Assembly (NCBI RefSeq): GCF_052857255.1
Contig: NC_135497.1
Location: forward strand, 184,081,792-184,145,791
Length of the DNA: 64,000 nt
Direction of reading: 5' to 3'
Source: Amblyomma americanum
Taxonomy: Eukaryota; Arthropoda; Arachnida; Ixodida; Ixodidae
Made by a program: the position numbers and the translations under genes. Below the pieces are notes generated by a model that saw only the letters and a list, made by a program, of their open reading frames with translations, had not been told where the DNA came from and searched no databases. This document shows, piece after piece, positions 1 to 12,080 of the stretch; within the stretch, counting starts at the first letter, position 1, and every line of letters begins with the position of its first letter.

Positions 1-1317
1 TTGGCCTTCCCTTCGTTGTTTGCTCTACTTTAATCCTTCACCGTGCTTTTCGCATTGCTATAGCCTCTGCCGGTTCGCCGTACTCTTCACTTTGCTAAGC
101 TGTGCTAGTTACGCCGACAGCTACGGCGACGCGCAAATGAGGAACTGGCGCCTAAGAGCTGCGCTCTGAAATTTAATTCCAAATTTATTTTAAGGTCACT
201 TGTGAAGACGAGGTGTAACGGAATTCTCGATTGAGGATTGGAATAAAATGTGCCCCTGTAAAGCGTGTTGTGTCTGTTAGACATACCTGTTTGCAGGCGA
301 AGCAAAACTAAAAGTGAAGAGACAAGGGCAAACGAACCATGCTGTCAGCTGGCGTTCAAGCGTAAACTACTGATGAGTCTAGGGTCAACGAAGTTCGAAA
401 AAGAAAAGCCCAACCCAATAAGAAAACCACGGGTAGAACATAATGACATAATGAAAAGACAGGGAAAGAAAAAAAAGCTAGGAATCGCGGCATATAACCG
501 CTGGTCTGTCTTGTTGCAGGGATTAGTTTCAAAGCATGTAAAGCTCTCCCTCTCCCACTCTCTGTCACCTTAAGATACTTCCTGCCGCAAATAAGTAAAA
601 AGTAAAGGTCACAGTGACATTTATAAAGTGGATCTAGGCCATTTACGCTTTGCAACTGATGGTGTATTCACAGACCTCTGGCGATCGTAGTTAGAATACC
701 ATGGATCAACGTATACAAGAGCCCTAACTTGACAGCTCTTAATGCTCTCTCGTGGAACTCTTAAATCAGCAAGTGTGTGCTTCTTTCTGCTTATATTTTT
801 GTTTTTCTAATATACTCTTCTATCTGTCGTTTCCTCTTCTCACTGAATCTCAAACCGAAGTCACAAGCCGACTGGATCAGTTCACCACATACTCACTTGT
901 GTTGTGTTGAGTTGAGTTTAGTGGCGCATAAGCATCTAAGACTATCAAACGCCAAGCTCAAGGTGTGGATACTCTCTTATGTTCAGAACTGAGTATGCGT
1001 ATGAAAATGTATTGCATGAGGAGGTGTAGGGGACAAACTGGTGCTCCTGCAGGGCAAACCACATTTGGGTGCCGTATCTAGGTGCCTTGATGAACGGTTT
1101 GTTCTTTTGTTCCTCCACTTGCCTCCTCTCACATTCGCGCGGTCACACTGAGTGCTCTCTTTTCGCCCACTCAGTTTACGTTTCCCACACTACATGTCAT
1201 CTTCCAGCAGATGTGCTTTGTAGAATTGACGCGTACGCAACAAAGTGGACACGTTGCTGCCGATTGGTTTGTTTTTAGAACACGGAGCAAAAAGCCTACG
1301 TGAATGTGCGCTAAGCC
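1..1317. other. Unannotated unique sequence
   Basis: I see no coding frame, RNA gene or mobile element here. The short open frames overlap on both strands and have no recognisable domain. Confidence 0.5.
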
Positions 1318-1331
1318 TACATACAATTATG

Positions 1332-1586
1332 ATGATGATTATTATGGATTTTTATGGCGCAATGACATCTATGGCCAAAGAGCGCTATGACGCAAGATAT
1401 CTTCGACTTCTCAGAGTGGGGTAAAAGACCCATTTCCCAAGCACTTCACCCTAAATAAGTCCAGCACCTGATTAGGGGAAAGCTTGTATCCATTGTATCA
1501 CCGGTGGGTAACCGGCGGCACTGCGGTTCGAACCCCGCACCTCCCGCATGCGAGGCGGATGCTCAACCACTTGACCACCGCTGCGG
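1332..1586 (-). mobile_element. tRNA-derived SINE with a 14-bp target-site duplication
   Basis: Read on the minus strand, the element starts with a tRNA-like head. The head has an A-box-like TGGTCAAGTGG, an anticodon-arm-like segment with CGC in the loop (Ala-like) and a B-box-like GGTTCGAACC. About 170 bp of unrelated body follow, ending in an AT-rich ATAATAATCATC tail. The flanks are TACATACAATTATG (1,318-1,331) and TACATGCAATTATG (1,587-1,600), a 14-bp duplication with one mismatch that fixes both boundaries. Box A, box B and the duplication are the marks of a Pol III retroposon copied by LINE machinery. The head differs from the other SINEs here, so this is a separate family. The single mismatch suggests a fairly young insertion. 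Confidence 0.88.
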
Positions 1587-1600
1587 TACATGCAATTATG

Positions 1601-2504
1601 GTTTAACCTCTAAGCCTGTTGAGTTCGCAGGAAAAGCGTCATACGCTTGGTGTTGTACAAGATCCGATTTGATTATGTAATGCATTCATGCTTTGCCAAG
1701 CCGAAATGCAAGTTTAGGAAGCTTTCAGTATAACCTTTCAGCATAATGCTCTGGGGGTTACGGTTAGTTACGTGTAACTTCCACTAAAGATCGCTTTTGG
1801 TGGTGAACTCAGTATACATAACTCGCTCTCAAAATGTTGGAAAACTATCGTACCAAACGTCACTTAGTCGGGCCATGAAATACCCCCCCCCCCCTCTCCC
1901 CCCAAAATACAGGCTGTTTTCTTGTAAAACTATGAATAAAGAAATAGTGCCGGTCACAGGCCTGAAAGCGGCTAAACGTGAACTGGGAGTTTTTTATACA
2001 AATCTTGAAAGGTGTGAACGCTGGCAGTAAAGGGCGGAAGTTTGATGTTTAAAAAACAAGAAGGTGTAATTGAACTAACTGCGCATAAGTGGCAGGAATT
2101 TTCAACCAAAATAAAATTAAAACACCGCTCTACTGGAAGAGTGTTCCGGAAAGAAAAAAACAAAAAAGCGCGCGCAAATTCAAATAGATTTTGCAGGTGA
2201 TGCTCATGAAAGCGCAATGCTGTTGTTGATGTCGTTGTGCAGAATTACTGAAGAAAGAGACCAGGATCTCGTGGCAACATGAACGTTCGCATTTGTTTTT
2301 TTCAGGGAAATGTTACTTTTTAATTCGTACCTCGAAACTTGCCTGACAGAAAATTACTGTGACGTGGTGTTACGTAAGCCTCGCGCGCCAACATAGTCAA
2401 CATAAAAATACAATAATTAACCTCAGCGAAGTATGAAAAACCTGGGCCACGCAAGAAATTATTCGCTCTTATACTTCTTTTTCGAATCAGCGCACGGCCA
2501 ACAC
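1601..2504. other. Unannotated sequence with a short C run
   Basis: I see no gene. A run of 12 C, then T and more C, lies near 1,883-1,903. The open frames are short and featureless. Confidence 0.45.
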
Positions 2505-2625
2505 CCGCTCTTATTAACACTCGGCGCGATGACGGAGACCTGCCGCCTACGATTATTACTAATTTTGATGGTACTGAAGATGCAGGATGAAAACTATGCG
2601 TTATGCATGGCCATATCCTTATTGA
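2505..2625. repeat. Diverged direct repeat, copy 1
   Basis: This segment resembles 3,069-3,180 at roughly three of four positions by eye. Both contain the near-identical cores GCGATGACGGAG and TTATGCATGG followed by TCATAT or CCATAT. The copies lie about 560 bp apart in the same orientation. The unit matches no family I know. Confidence 0.65.
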
Positions 2626-3038
2626 CGTCATTTTTAGGAATTTCACAAGCTGCTTAACTCTTAAGTGAATTGGATGTACGGGCATGAAAACTGGAAAAAA
2701 ACCTACTTGGGACGCCTCAGTCGTAATGTGAAGTCGACTAAACAAGGAGACCGTCATTAGCATGGCGTAGAGCACAGGAGAAAATGCTTACAAGTACCAC
2801 GGGCGCAGAAAAGTACGGAAGTTAATTCGAGAACGAAAAAGAAAGCCATAGTCCATGTGGCTACAAGATCTCAAAACTCAGCGGTGAGGTTCTCATGGCT
2901 ACGAATTATACAAAGCAAATCAGTACGAAGAAAATGGATTCCTTGCAACACCATGAACACAGCGCGACTGCAGACTGTTGGGGTGAAGACGTATCCAATG
3001 TGCTCGTGCCGGGGTTCTTCTCTTTCGAAGCTTGTCTC

Positions 3039-3066
3039 GATAAGGGAAAGGATCCTCTCCCTTATC
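3039..3066. repeat. 28-bp near-perfect palindrome
   Basis: GATAAGGGAAAGG, a central GATC-containing core and CTCCCTTATC form a palindrome with one mismatched pair. It lies just left of direct-repeat copy 2 and has no counterpart beside copy 1. Confidence 0.75.
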
Positions 3067-3068
3067 AT

Positions 3069-3180
3069 CCGCTCCTATACACACTCGGTGCGATGACGGA
3101 GGCCTGCCGCATGCCATTGATACAAATATAGATGCTACTGAATGTTCTTGGTGACAATTATGCATTATGCATGGTCATAT
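3069..3180. repeat. Diverged direct repeat, copy 2
   Basis: Partner of the segment at 2,505-2,625, in the same orientation. A low-complexity CAACA-rich stretch follows (3,185-3,300). Confidence 0.65.
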
Positions 3181-3358
3181 TCTCCACAACACAACACAAC
3201 AAAAAATTTTCTGTCATCACAACAGATTTCTCTGTAATGTTTTTTCCCATGAACTTGTAACAACAACAAAAAATTGCAGCAACAGCAGAATTTTGTGTCA
3301 ATATTACAGAAAAGTACTACACAACTAGAGACTATAGGAAACTACTACATAAAAAACC

Positions 3359-3466
3359 TACAGTACTACAACAGCTACAGTACAGCAATAAGTTTTGTCG
3401 TGGCGGCAGAAAAGTCTGCCGCTCCAACAAAATCTGTTGCTGTACTGTAGCTGTTGTAGTACTGTA
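3359..3466. repeat. Long hairpin: 52-bp arms, 4-nt loop
   Basis: The left arm is 3,359-3,410, the loop AAAG is 3,411-3,414 and the right arm is 3,415-3,466. The arms match at 46 of 52 positions by hand alignment, and the outer 30 positions are identical. A further partial copy of the inner part (CTCTGCCGCTACGACAAAAC) follows at about 3,489-3,508. Transcribed, it would fold into a precursor-like stem. It could be a small fold-back element, a hairpin RNA precursor or an expanded simple repeat. Confidence 0.85.
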
Positions 3467-3530
3467 ACTTTTTTTATAGTAATAGTTTCTCTGCCGCTAC
3501 GACAAAACGACCAAACATCCGACATTTTGT

Positions 3531-3769
3531 GCCGCCGCGTTGGCTGAGTGGTTATGGCGTTCGGCTGCTGACCCAAAAGACGCGGGTTTGATCCTGGCCG
3601 CGGTGGTCGAATTTCGATGGAGGCGGAATTCTAGAGGCCCATGTACGGTGTGATGTCAGTGCACGTTAAAGAACCTCAGATGGTCGAAATTTCCGGAGGT
3701 ATTCACTATGCCGTGCCTTATAGCCTGAGTCGCTTTAGGACGTTGAACCCCCATAAACCAAACCAAGCC
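3531..3769 (+). mobile_element. tRNA-derived SINE, Ruka-like, tail type A
   Basis: The head GCCGCCGCGTTGGCTGAGTG carries an A-box-like TGGCTGAGTGG and the B-box-like GGGTTTGATCC. The body has TTTCGATGGAGG and GTCAGTGCACGTTAAAGAAC. The end has GAGTCGCTTTAGGACGTTGA and CCCCCATAAACCAAACCAAG. The same body recurs in other copies in this window. The 3' end has no poly(A). The family assignment to ixodid-tick SINEs is from memory. The copy is close to full length. It abuts the preceding hairpin region and I see no clear target duplication. Confidence 0.88.
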
Positions 3770-5404
3770 ATGCAACGTTTCGTCGTAATTTTGACAAGGT
3801 TCTGTTGTTTTTTTTTTGACTGAGAAGGGGCAAGACATGTGCCAATGTGAACCACACTGCTCCCGCGAGATGTCAATATTTTTGTATACACAAACACTAA
3901 TAAAGCTTGTCATGCGGTTCATCAGTGTGTTATTGCGAGGGCCGCTTAACTAGACCTCTAAGTTGGTGAAGCGGGTTTTTATAGTTACTAAAATAAAGTT
4001 AATTCCTAATTTACACCATATCAACGATTCGAACTGATCAGACTACTTTACCTCTAGTTGATAGATATTACAAAAGCAGGGAGCGGCGAAACTGTTCTCC
4101 TCGAAGATTACGGTGACTGCACGCGGGCTAAGCCCCGGGGGAGTGCGCTGGTCGATTTGCCTGCAGGTTTCGATTAGGACACGGTTCGCGTATTGCGCAC
4201 CAGTATTGACGCGTTTGTGGGTGCTGAACCAACCGAGAGCAGCAAATGGCACTATCGCTTGTGATTATTCCTCACTTTATCGCGGTCGCCAGTGATTTCC
4301 GCTAGTGGTGGAACTGCTCGTCAGAATAGCACAGCCACGGTGAAAAAAAAGCAAACGTTTCCATTTGTTCACTGAGCTTTCATGGTTACGCTTTTGTAAT
4401 TCCTTTTTTTTTTTGCTTTGCCGAGAGTGATTGTTGCGCCTGAAAAGAATTTGTGACACTGGGCCCCGGTGTTTCGCAGAAACTGCGTGTCGGCAGCGAT
4501 CAAACGAGGAATATCTCGTTCAGTAACGAACAGTCACGTACGCTTTTCTCGCGATGCCGCCTCTTGGGGACGCAGTGAGGATCAAAAGACAAACGAACTG
4601 AAACCGTGCAGGCACTGCCAGCGACCGTATACGGGAAACCCTTCGGGAAAAACCGCTACGCCAGAAGTCCAGGCGCGTTCTTCTGTTACTCCTGTGCCTG
4701 TGTGGGTGTGTGTAATTTTTTGGCTTGGCAGTGGAAGATTTTCAAAGCGCTCTCAATTGATTTGACGCTCGGCAGAGACGCGCCGTTTGGATATTTCCTT
4801 GGTCTCCGTCCCTCTGTGCTCCCACAGGTTCCCTTGTTGTTTTTGAGCGTCGGCAGTCCTGCTTGTAGGGATTTTTCTTTCCTTCGTTTTTTCCTTGTCT
4901 TCTGCGTCCCCTCCGAATAGCGTACTTTATTCTTCGGCTTTCTTTGACGGACCCCGCTGGTTTTCGATATTGATTTTGCTCTCTGCGACCAGCGGACGTG
5001 GCCAGATCATATGCACCGTGTTCCTTCCCGCCGTCCGCCGCCCCGTTGCGAAGTGTACGTCCCTTCCCCATGGCCCGACTCTCTGAGGCGGACGTCAGCA
5101 GTAGCCATTTTCACGCTGTCGAGTGCAAAGCCGTGATCGGCCGCCGAGTTCGCTCTACTGCTCTTCCAGCACTCGTCAGCCTTCTCGTCTGACCGCATCA
5201 GCGGCAGGGAAATAAAAGAGAGATCACATTGACGACAGAGGTAACGGGAGCTTTCCCCGGTAACGTTCTTCTTTTTGCTGTCGGCTTTAGTGTATTTTTA
5301 CCGTGTAGCTTGGAAAGTAATGTCGAATTATTTTTCGCCCATTGTGCACGTCGGCTGAAAACTTCCTCAAGGTTCTGATTTTATTCTGGATCTTGGAGGC
5401 TTTT
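3770..5404. other. Unannotated; GC-richer block 4,470-5,200
   Basis: I see no recognisable gene. The part from 4,470 to 5,200 is GC-richer and CpG-rich with overlapping open frames on both strands. None has a domain, and such frames are expected by chance where stop codons are rare. Confidence 0.45.
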
Positions 5405-6960
5405 TTCATTCTATTTATTTATTTGCCCAAAGTACCATTTCTGGCATCGCAGTTAGAGGGAGGGAATTGTAATAATGGCACAAAAAATTTAAGGGCTTTA
5501 GAAAGCAAGTAAAAAATACAAATGATACAAGAAAGTATAAGGGTTGAAAACCATTACATACAAAATGTGCTAGAAAGATGCTGCAAACACTTCATTGTCT
5601 ACAATATTACCTGCCACTGAAAATAAATTTTTCTAATCGTGAACTGTCTTCAGAGAAAAAAAAAATTGTAGAATTTAATCTCACATTTCGATTCCCGTAC
5701 TTCATTTTCATGGTCAGCATGCTGGAACCTACAATGAAACAGCAAAATGTACTCCTCGCGTTGAACTTCAACCCTATTATGATAAATAACATAAACATTT
5801 TCAATTAGCATTTTCATCTTCTCTCCATAAGCTCACATCCCACTGCTGGTTTTACATTAATTGTGCTAACTTTTCTGTCACATTTAGCAGGTACATATGG
5901 GGCGCTAAGTCCTGAACTCCTTCGAACTTGTTACGTTGAAATTTCGGGGGGGGGGGGGGGGGGGGGGGAGTCACATATAGCACAACCATATTTGTAGACG
6001 GATCAGCACAGCTGGCTGTCGACATTTAGTGGAAATATTATTTGCCGTGCTTTTAAAGTTACCAAATCAGCGTGACGATGGCGACACAATTTGATGTAAG
6101 AAATAGTCCTAAATATTTCTATTCACTAACGGATTTTAATGAGTGTCTGTTATAATGTGAATGTTCGGGGTAAATGTTCATTTTATTGTTCGTTTGAGAA
6201 GCGCACAATAACGTTTTTTTTTTAAGTACAGCTTCATCTGCCATTCCTCGAACCATCGTTGTACGGTGTACAGATCTGCTTCTAGTTCAGAACAATAATG
6301 TACATATTTACTTGTCTGCATACAATACAATCATCAGCAAATTACCGTGTACATGAGGTAACCTTTGGTGATAAGTCCTTAATATGTATAGGGACTTGAA
6401 AAGGACCCAACACCCACCCCTGTGGGACGACCGATAATACGCTAAAAATGTCACATAGCGCACCATTTAATGCCACACACTGTGTTCCGAGATTTAGATA
6501 TTCCTGAATCTAAGAAGCTACTTTCTTATTAATTCACATTTTGTCAAGTTAGTGAACTAACAAAACATAATTTACTGCGCCAAACGTCTTTTTAAACTTT
6601 GCGAATGCGCTGTCGATTCTACTGCCCGGTTTCGGCATCTTACATATCTCATGCACAAACTCTGTTGGCTGAGTGACACAGAGGAAAGCTCATGACGAAA
6701 CGAAAAGCAGGTCTATTTGGATCAAGTACAGACTTTGTATTGAGATGATTCATGCTGTTTGCGCTAAAGATGTTTTCCAATATTTTGCTTGTAATATTTG
6801 TGAGAGCTAGAAATCGGTGAGCACAAGCACCCGTAGCAGACTTATAAACTGCAACTGCACGTGCGTGTTTTCAATCATAGATAAGGCTTCTAATGACTAA
6901 GCAGCTCTTAAGTTATAGACCTTGCAAAGATGCAACACAATATTTATGAGCCTATCTTAA
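5405..6960 (-). mobile_element. Decayed LINE (CR1/L2-like), 5'-truncated
   Basis: On the minus strand, translation in shifting frames recovers the middle of a non-LTR reverse transcriptase. Near 6,800-6,700 there is a YRPISLTN-like block and an NHLNT-SVLDPN block. SVVPQGWVLGP lies at about 6,405-6,437, and FADDC, the catalytic motif, at about 6,329-6,342. A thumb-like region follows, then a non-coding 3' end with repeated AAATA units at about 5,405-5,420. No frame stays open for long, so the copy is long dead. It lacks the endonuclease and ORF1. A 23-G run lies in its 3' part. The motif spacing suits the CR1/L2/Jockey group. I cannot fix the clade by eye. Confidence 0.8.
5946..5968. repeat. 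Poly(G), 23 bases
   Basis: An uninterrupted run of G lies inside the 3' part of the decayed LINE. It is C on the element's sense strand. Confidence 0.97.
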
Positions 6961-9149
6961 AAAAATCGCCGGGCAAGTTCTCAGGACTCGCCTGCTTTCG
7001 GCGCGCCCAATCGCTGAATGGTCGTATTACGCTACGTTCACTAATTTATATGCCACCCACATTGTCGGCGCTTAGCAAAATATAATTAGCGGGAAAACAT
7101 TACATCTAATTGGAACCGAACAATAACCAAAAAGTTGAATAAAAGTTTGCTTTTTGAAACTTTAATCAACGAATTGACCATCGTAAGCCAGAGGTGGAAT
7201 ATCAGTGTTATCTTTGCCACATGGCTTTACATCCCTCCAAAACTCCTCAACGTTACTTTAAGTCGCGAGGATAAGGAATCCAAGCTCAGCTTCCTATCCT
7301 GCCCACATGTACCCGCAACTCTTTGTTCGCTGCTTGTAGCGTGGGTAACTTGGAAAGGCTGAGGTTTAATTAATATCTCTCATAGGCTCTCGGTTGACTA
7401 CTGTAAAAGGGTGACACGTCCTTTCTCTTAAACGAAACAAAGATGCTGCAAGAGCTAGCTGTATTATTTTTTTACGCTACATTAAAAAGCTGCAATTTCG
7501 TCTACATTATGTCCGTTATATCTTTGAATGAGGCAGATAAGTTACTAACACACTGTCGTCTTGTAAACCTTCCATAATACTATTATGCATTTTCTTCATA
7601 ATATCCTTCTTACAGCACACACCTTAACGCTCCAAGCTGGTGCACCATTTGCCCCCCCCCCCCCCCCCTCTACTTTTTTCATGGGAGCACTGCTTCACTT
7701 ACTCCCATCTTTTCGTCAAGCGACGCGACAGCGCCATGTCACCTTCTGCGACCACCACGTCCCAATTATCAACGCGCATCGTTCAGTTGGACTTCAGCTG
7801 CCGCAGCGTTGAAGAGCAAAAAAGTACTGAACGGGATTATATTTTAAGCCTGTGCAGCAAACTTCCAGCCCTGATCAGAAAATGAGATCACTGCAAACGT
7901 GCTCAGCACCGAGCACTCAAGCAAGAGAAAGAAAAAGCGCTGTTTTCGCTGGTCGTTCCCATTTTTGTGCCTTCCTTCCCGAGCTCACGCTTCCTCGCTG
8001 TTCGAGCTGCTTCTGATGGAAAAGAATGTTTGAAACGAAACATTGTCAGTGGTTGAGAGCGTAGAGTGGCTCTCCCTTCTTGTCTACTTCACGCTTCACC
8101 CGCTCGCTTATCGCTACTCTCCTGCACTTGAGAAGCGGAGTGCGGGACAAGGAGAAGGGGCCGACGTTTTTAGCATCCTTCGCATTCGAGTACCAGAAAA
8201 CATCTTTTCCTCTGCCTCCCTGAGCTCTCATGCTCCAACCCGAACTCTTGCACCTTTCCCAGCAGCTACGCCCATCTTCGGGCTTTTCTATCCTACGCCG
8301 TCTGCCACCGACTCTTCTGCCTTCGTGCTTCTGGCTTGCAGTGCATTGCCGAGCTATGCCTGAAACTTAGGCAACATCGCGTTCTCGCCAAACCCCTTAT
8401 GCCGCCGTTTCTCACTGTGTGTCTGGATGTCACAGCAGCCACGTTTGCCGCTGAAACATCGGATTTCGAACTTTTCCAGCGACGATAGTGCGGTTGGCGA
8501 TGTCCTGGCCGTTTGCATTTTAATAGCGACTGGCGCCGATAACTTTCTTGACAATGGCAGTTCACTTTGGCAGCTGCAACTCGTAAGCGGCGGATAAGCC
8601 TGGAACCACGTCTGACGCCAGATGTGGGCAACTTGCAGCAGCAACAGCTGGTACGTGCCAGTCGGTACCCATCAACTTTTGGATGCAAAAAAAAAACCAA
8701 AAAAACCGGAGAGGCTGAAGGCGACGAGTGCGAAAAACGGCTCAGTCGAACGGTGATGGGAGCGGCGTGAGGAATTTTCTGTACAAAGAGGGCTAGGTGG
8801 CCTCTCTCTCCGCCCCCTCTTTCCGCCTGCATCGACGCATACAGAAGCGTTATCACGGGAATTCGGAGAAAAACCCGGCGCTGTGGTCTGTAAGAAAATC
8901 CACTGATCCAAATGCTATGGCATTCAGCGGACATAATGCAATTAGTGTCGCCATTTCAAAATTTTCCTTCCTTGATTCCTGTGCACGAAGAACTCATTGC
9001 TTCGGAATGCCAACTGAGTCGACAGTGGTAACGCAGCGCTGCAAATGCAACCAAAGCCGTAGCTCACGCAAGCAAGTGTGCATGCGCACGTGCTGTCTTA
9101 ACAAAATGCGACATACCCCTGCGCATGCACGCCGAGCTGTAATGGCTTG
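6961..9149. other. Unannotated sequence with a 17-C run
   Basis: I recognise no gene. C17 lies at 7,652-7,668. The GC-richer part after about 7,990 has overlapping frames on both strands (for example 8,293-8,934 minus) with no domain. Confidence 0.45.
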
Positions 9150-9335
9150 CTACCAGTTCTGCTGCTGAGCTGAAGGCCGTGGGATGAAATCCCGATCGAG
9201 ATGGCCATATTTCGATGGAGGATGGAAAACTGCAAAAACGCCCGTGTGCTGTGCGATGTCACCCTTGCTGACCGGAATTAATCCGAAGCCCACCACAACA
9301 ACGTATCTCATAGCCTACATTGTTCATTGTTTCTA
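9150..9335 (+). mobile_element. Old SINE fragment, Ruka-like body, tail type C
   Basis: A decayed tRNA head ends in a degenerate B box (GGGATGAAATCCC). The shared body follows: TTTCGATGGAGG, GTGTGCTGTGCGATGTCA, AATTAATCCGAAGCC. The 5' part of the head is missing and the CACGTTAAAGAAC block is lost. Together with the copy at 21,941 it represents a tail that differs from types A and B. A CA-rich stretch follows at 9,345-9,410. Confidence 0.72.
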
Positions 9336-12080
9336 TGGCATGTAAACATGCACGCACGCGCACACAGGCACACGCACGCACGTACGAACGCACACACACA
9401 CACACACACTGTGAGTGAGTTGCACTCGAGACGGTGCGACAAGTTGACATCCCTTCTACGTTAAATCGCAAATCATTCACAGGCGCCCAGAAGAGCACCA
9501 AATCAGAGAGCGACGCAGTAACAAGATTCGATTTCAAGATTTTTCGGCAACAGACTGGAATGAAGTATTGGACTGTGCGAACGCAGAAGCGAGAATCACG
9601 CAGATAGATCGAAGCACTGAAAGAAAGCAAAGAGCTACTCAGTGAGTTCGGCAGAACGAAAGAAAAGTTTTAAACAAACAAACAAGACAGGCAGTAGGAA
9701 CAACAAGCAACCAGCCACAACTGATTCGGGAAAGCGAGCACTGGCCGAGAATGCTATGAGAAATACACGCTAGAATGGTTGACGTATGTTTTTAGGTTCT
9801 CCAGTAGATCATAGTCCTGTCGCCCCCATTTTCTGGACGCTGTTAGCCTCGAGCAGAGACCCATCCATCTTCGATATGGCGCCCCGTTTCTGATTGTTTC
9901 TGCTTCCGGTTTTCTCCCTTCAGGTCCCGCGTACCTCTTCGCCCGTTTCTCCTATGCTATCCTTGCCGCCACAGTATTCACATTTAGCCCGGTCCTTGCT
10001 TTTCGCGCTCTACTCTGCTGCCCAGTTGGTTTAGTTTATTTTTCACACAACGAAGAACTTTTCTCTCCAGCGGTTTTCTATCGCCGAGGTTCGTCCTATT
10101 TTCAAACGGCGCCCTCTTTGTTTGAAGTGGGTTTTCGAGTAAGGCTGGCGCGGACGAGGGGACTGCGCTCGAGAGATCGCTCTCCAGAGTCTAAAGCCCC
10201 GTCCCGTGTTTTGTCTCTCAGCTTTCAGGATGAGACGCAGAGGAGTATCGCGGCGCTTATATCACAGAAATGGAACGGAAAGGGGCGGTCTCATTTCGGC
10301 CTCCTGAGGAACGCTTTTGCCAGCCGAAACTATTCTAATTATGTCGCACAGGACACCGCGAAGGAGACTCAAGCAGCCCTCGGTGGAAGAGTGCATGTTG
10401 GCGCTCACGGCGTCGAGTGCGACGAGGATAAAGAGGAAACAAGTTACAAGTCAATCTCTCCAGTCTCCTGGACACACACTTTGGTAGGTAACGATCCTTA
10501 CCGTTGGCGCGCACGATCTACGCGGAGGAAAGAGCGAAAAAAGAAAAAAAAGAAATAAGGAAGGCGGGATGAAAGCGCTCATTCTTATTCGAAAGAAAAA
10601 GAAGACAGAAACGCAAAACCAACATTTTCATTCTGATCTGGCGACCTCGTCATGCAGCAAGGTCAAACTGCAGCCTATATCTGTGCAGTGAGGCCACTGC
10701 TATGAGAAAACGATTTTTTTTCTTTCCTTTACGCGTGGACCAGAAACTACCGAGCGCACTCACAAAAGCGAAGGCTTCGAGAATATCGGTCGCGCAATTA
10801 CACGCCCGCAGCAAGCACTCACTCGGCGCCCGCCGGATCATGATCTCATATTTTAAAAGTAACAGCCGAGCTTTCTTTCGCGTTTTTAGTCGCTCGGAAA
10901 TCCCCTCGTTGATGATGGTCGTCACTGCGCCCGTGGAGGGGAGTAAAAGCCGCGATATGTCGGCCACGTGGGAATCGCCGAGACACCTGCTCCAAGAGCG
11001 CGAGGCCAGCGGGCGGGAAGGGGAGGAATCGGTCTGCGGATATCTTGTTTTTCGTGCAGCTCGCCATTGTTGATCGCGTCGCGGCGGCAGCTGGAGAACG
11101 CACTCGAGAAAATGAAGGTCGTTTCGCGATAATCCAAGTTCGTTGTTCCAGCAGGGTGGCCGGAAAGCGCCGCCGTGTTCATCGTTAGCCGCGTTATGTC
11201 AAGGCGCTCGCCTCACTGCTCGTGCGAATGGCATTAGGGGGCTTTTCAGATCGCCAAAGTGCCCCTCGCTCTGCGCGACGGCGGTCGCCGCTTTTCCCTG
11301 ACAGTTAATGGCAATTACGATTCTGGATGGCGTCCAGCTGTCAAGCTGATGCTTTCTTTTTTTCCTCGCCCACTTAACTTTTTTTTTCTTTAAACGTGTT
11401 AGTTGGTTTTTCCCTCGAGACATGTCTCAAGGACTCGTTCGGTACATCTGTCGCGAGTTGCGCTCCAATTCATTCCTGAGCTGACAGTGGCTCTGTGCCC
11501 TGTCGCTCACAGTGGCATTGCAGGGAGGTTTTCATTTGAGATTCTGAATTTCAAGCGCGACGCACTGCTTGCTGACCGGTCCCTTTTCTTGGCTTGACTG
11601 TAATTGGTAGTCCTTGCTGCTTTGTGTTCTACTGCGTCGTTGCAGAAGGCGCGCACTTGACGGTAGGCTGCATGTGTTGAACGAGAGAACTAATACTTGT
11701 TAACGTTAAAAATAAGCAAGCGTACTTTCTCCTTGTGTGGCTCGTCCGTATAGGAGTTCATAAAAGAGGTACGCCTTCTTTACTGTTGTCATTCAGCTAA
11801 CGATCGCTATAAAAATCTAATGACAGAGCAGCTGCATGCAGACACCACTGGTGTTGGCTGATTGCGGCCGTCCTTTAATCCTGTTTATCAAAAACCAAGA
11901 GCGATGAAGAGCTTTATTTAGTTCAATAATGCCGAACAGCAGCAGATTCAATTAACAGCTCAACAACGTCACCCAGGACCTGCTAGCCTGCCATTCCCTG
12001 CTAGCTTCCGGTGTCAACGTGTTTTGTAGTATATGCTTTATGCATAAAACAAAGTCGTGATCGCTGGCTCTATCTCAAAG
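9336..12080. other. CA-rich patch, then unannotated sequence
   Basis: Alternating CA/CG repeats occupy about 9,345-9,410. The rest holds no gene I can support. Open frames such as 10,118-10,558 (plus) and 10,702-11,073 (plus) have biased, low-complexity composition and no domain. Confidence 0.45.
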
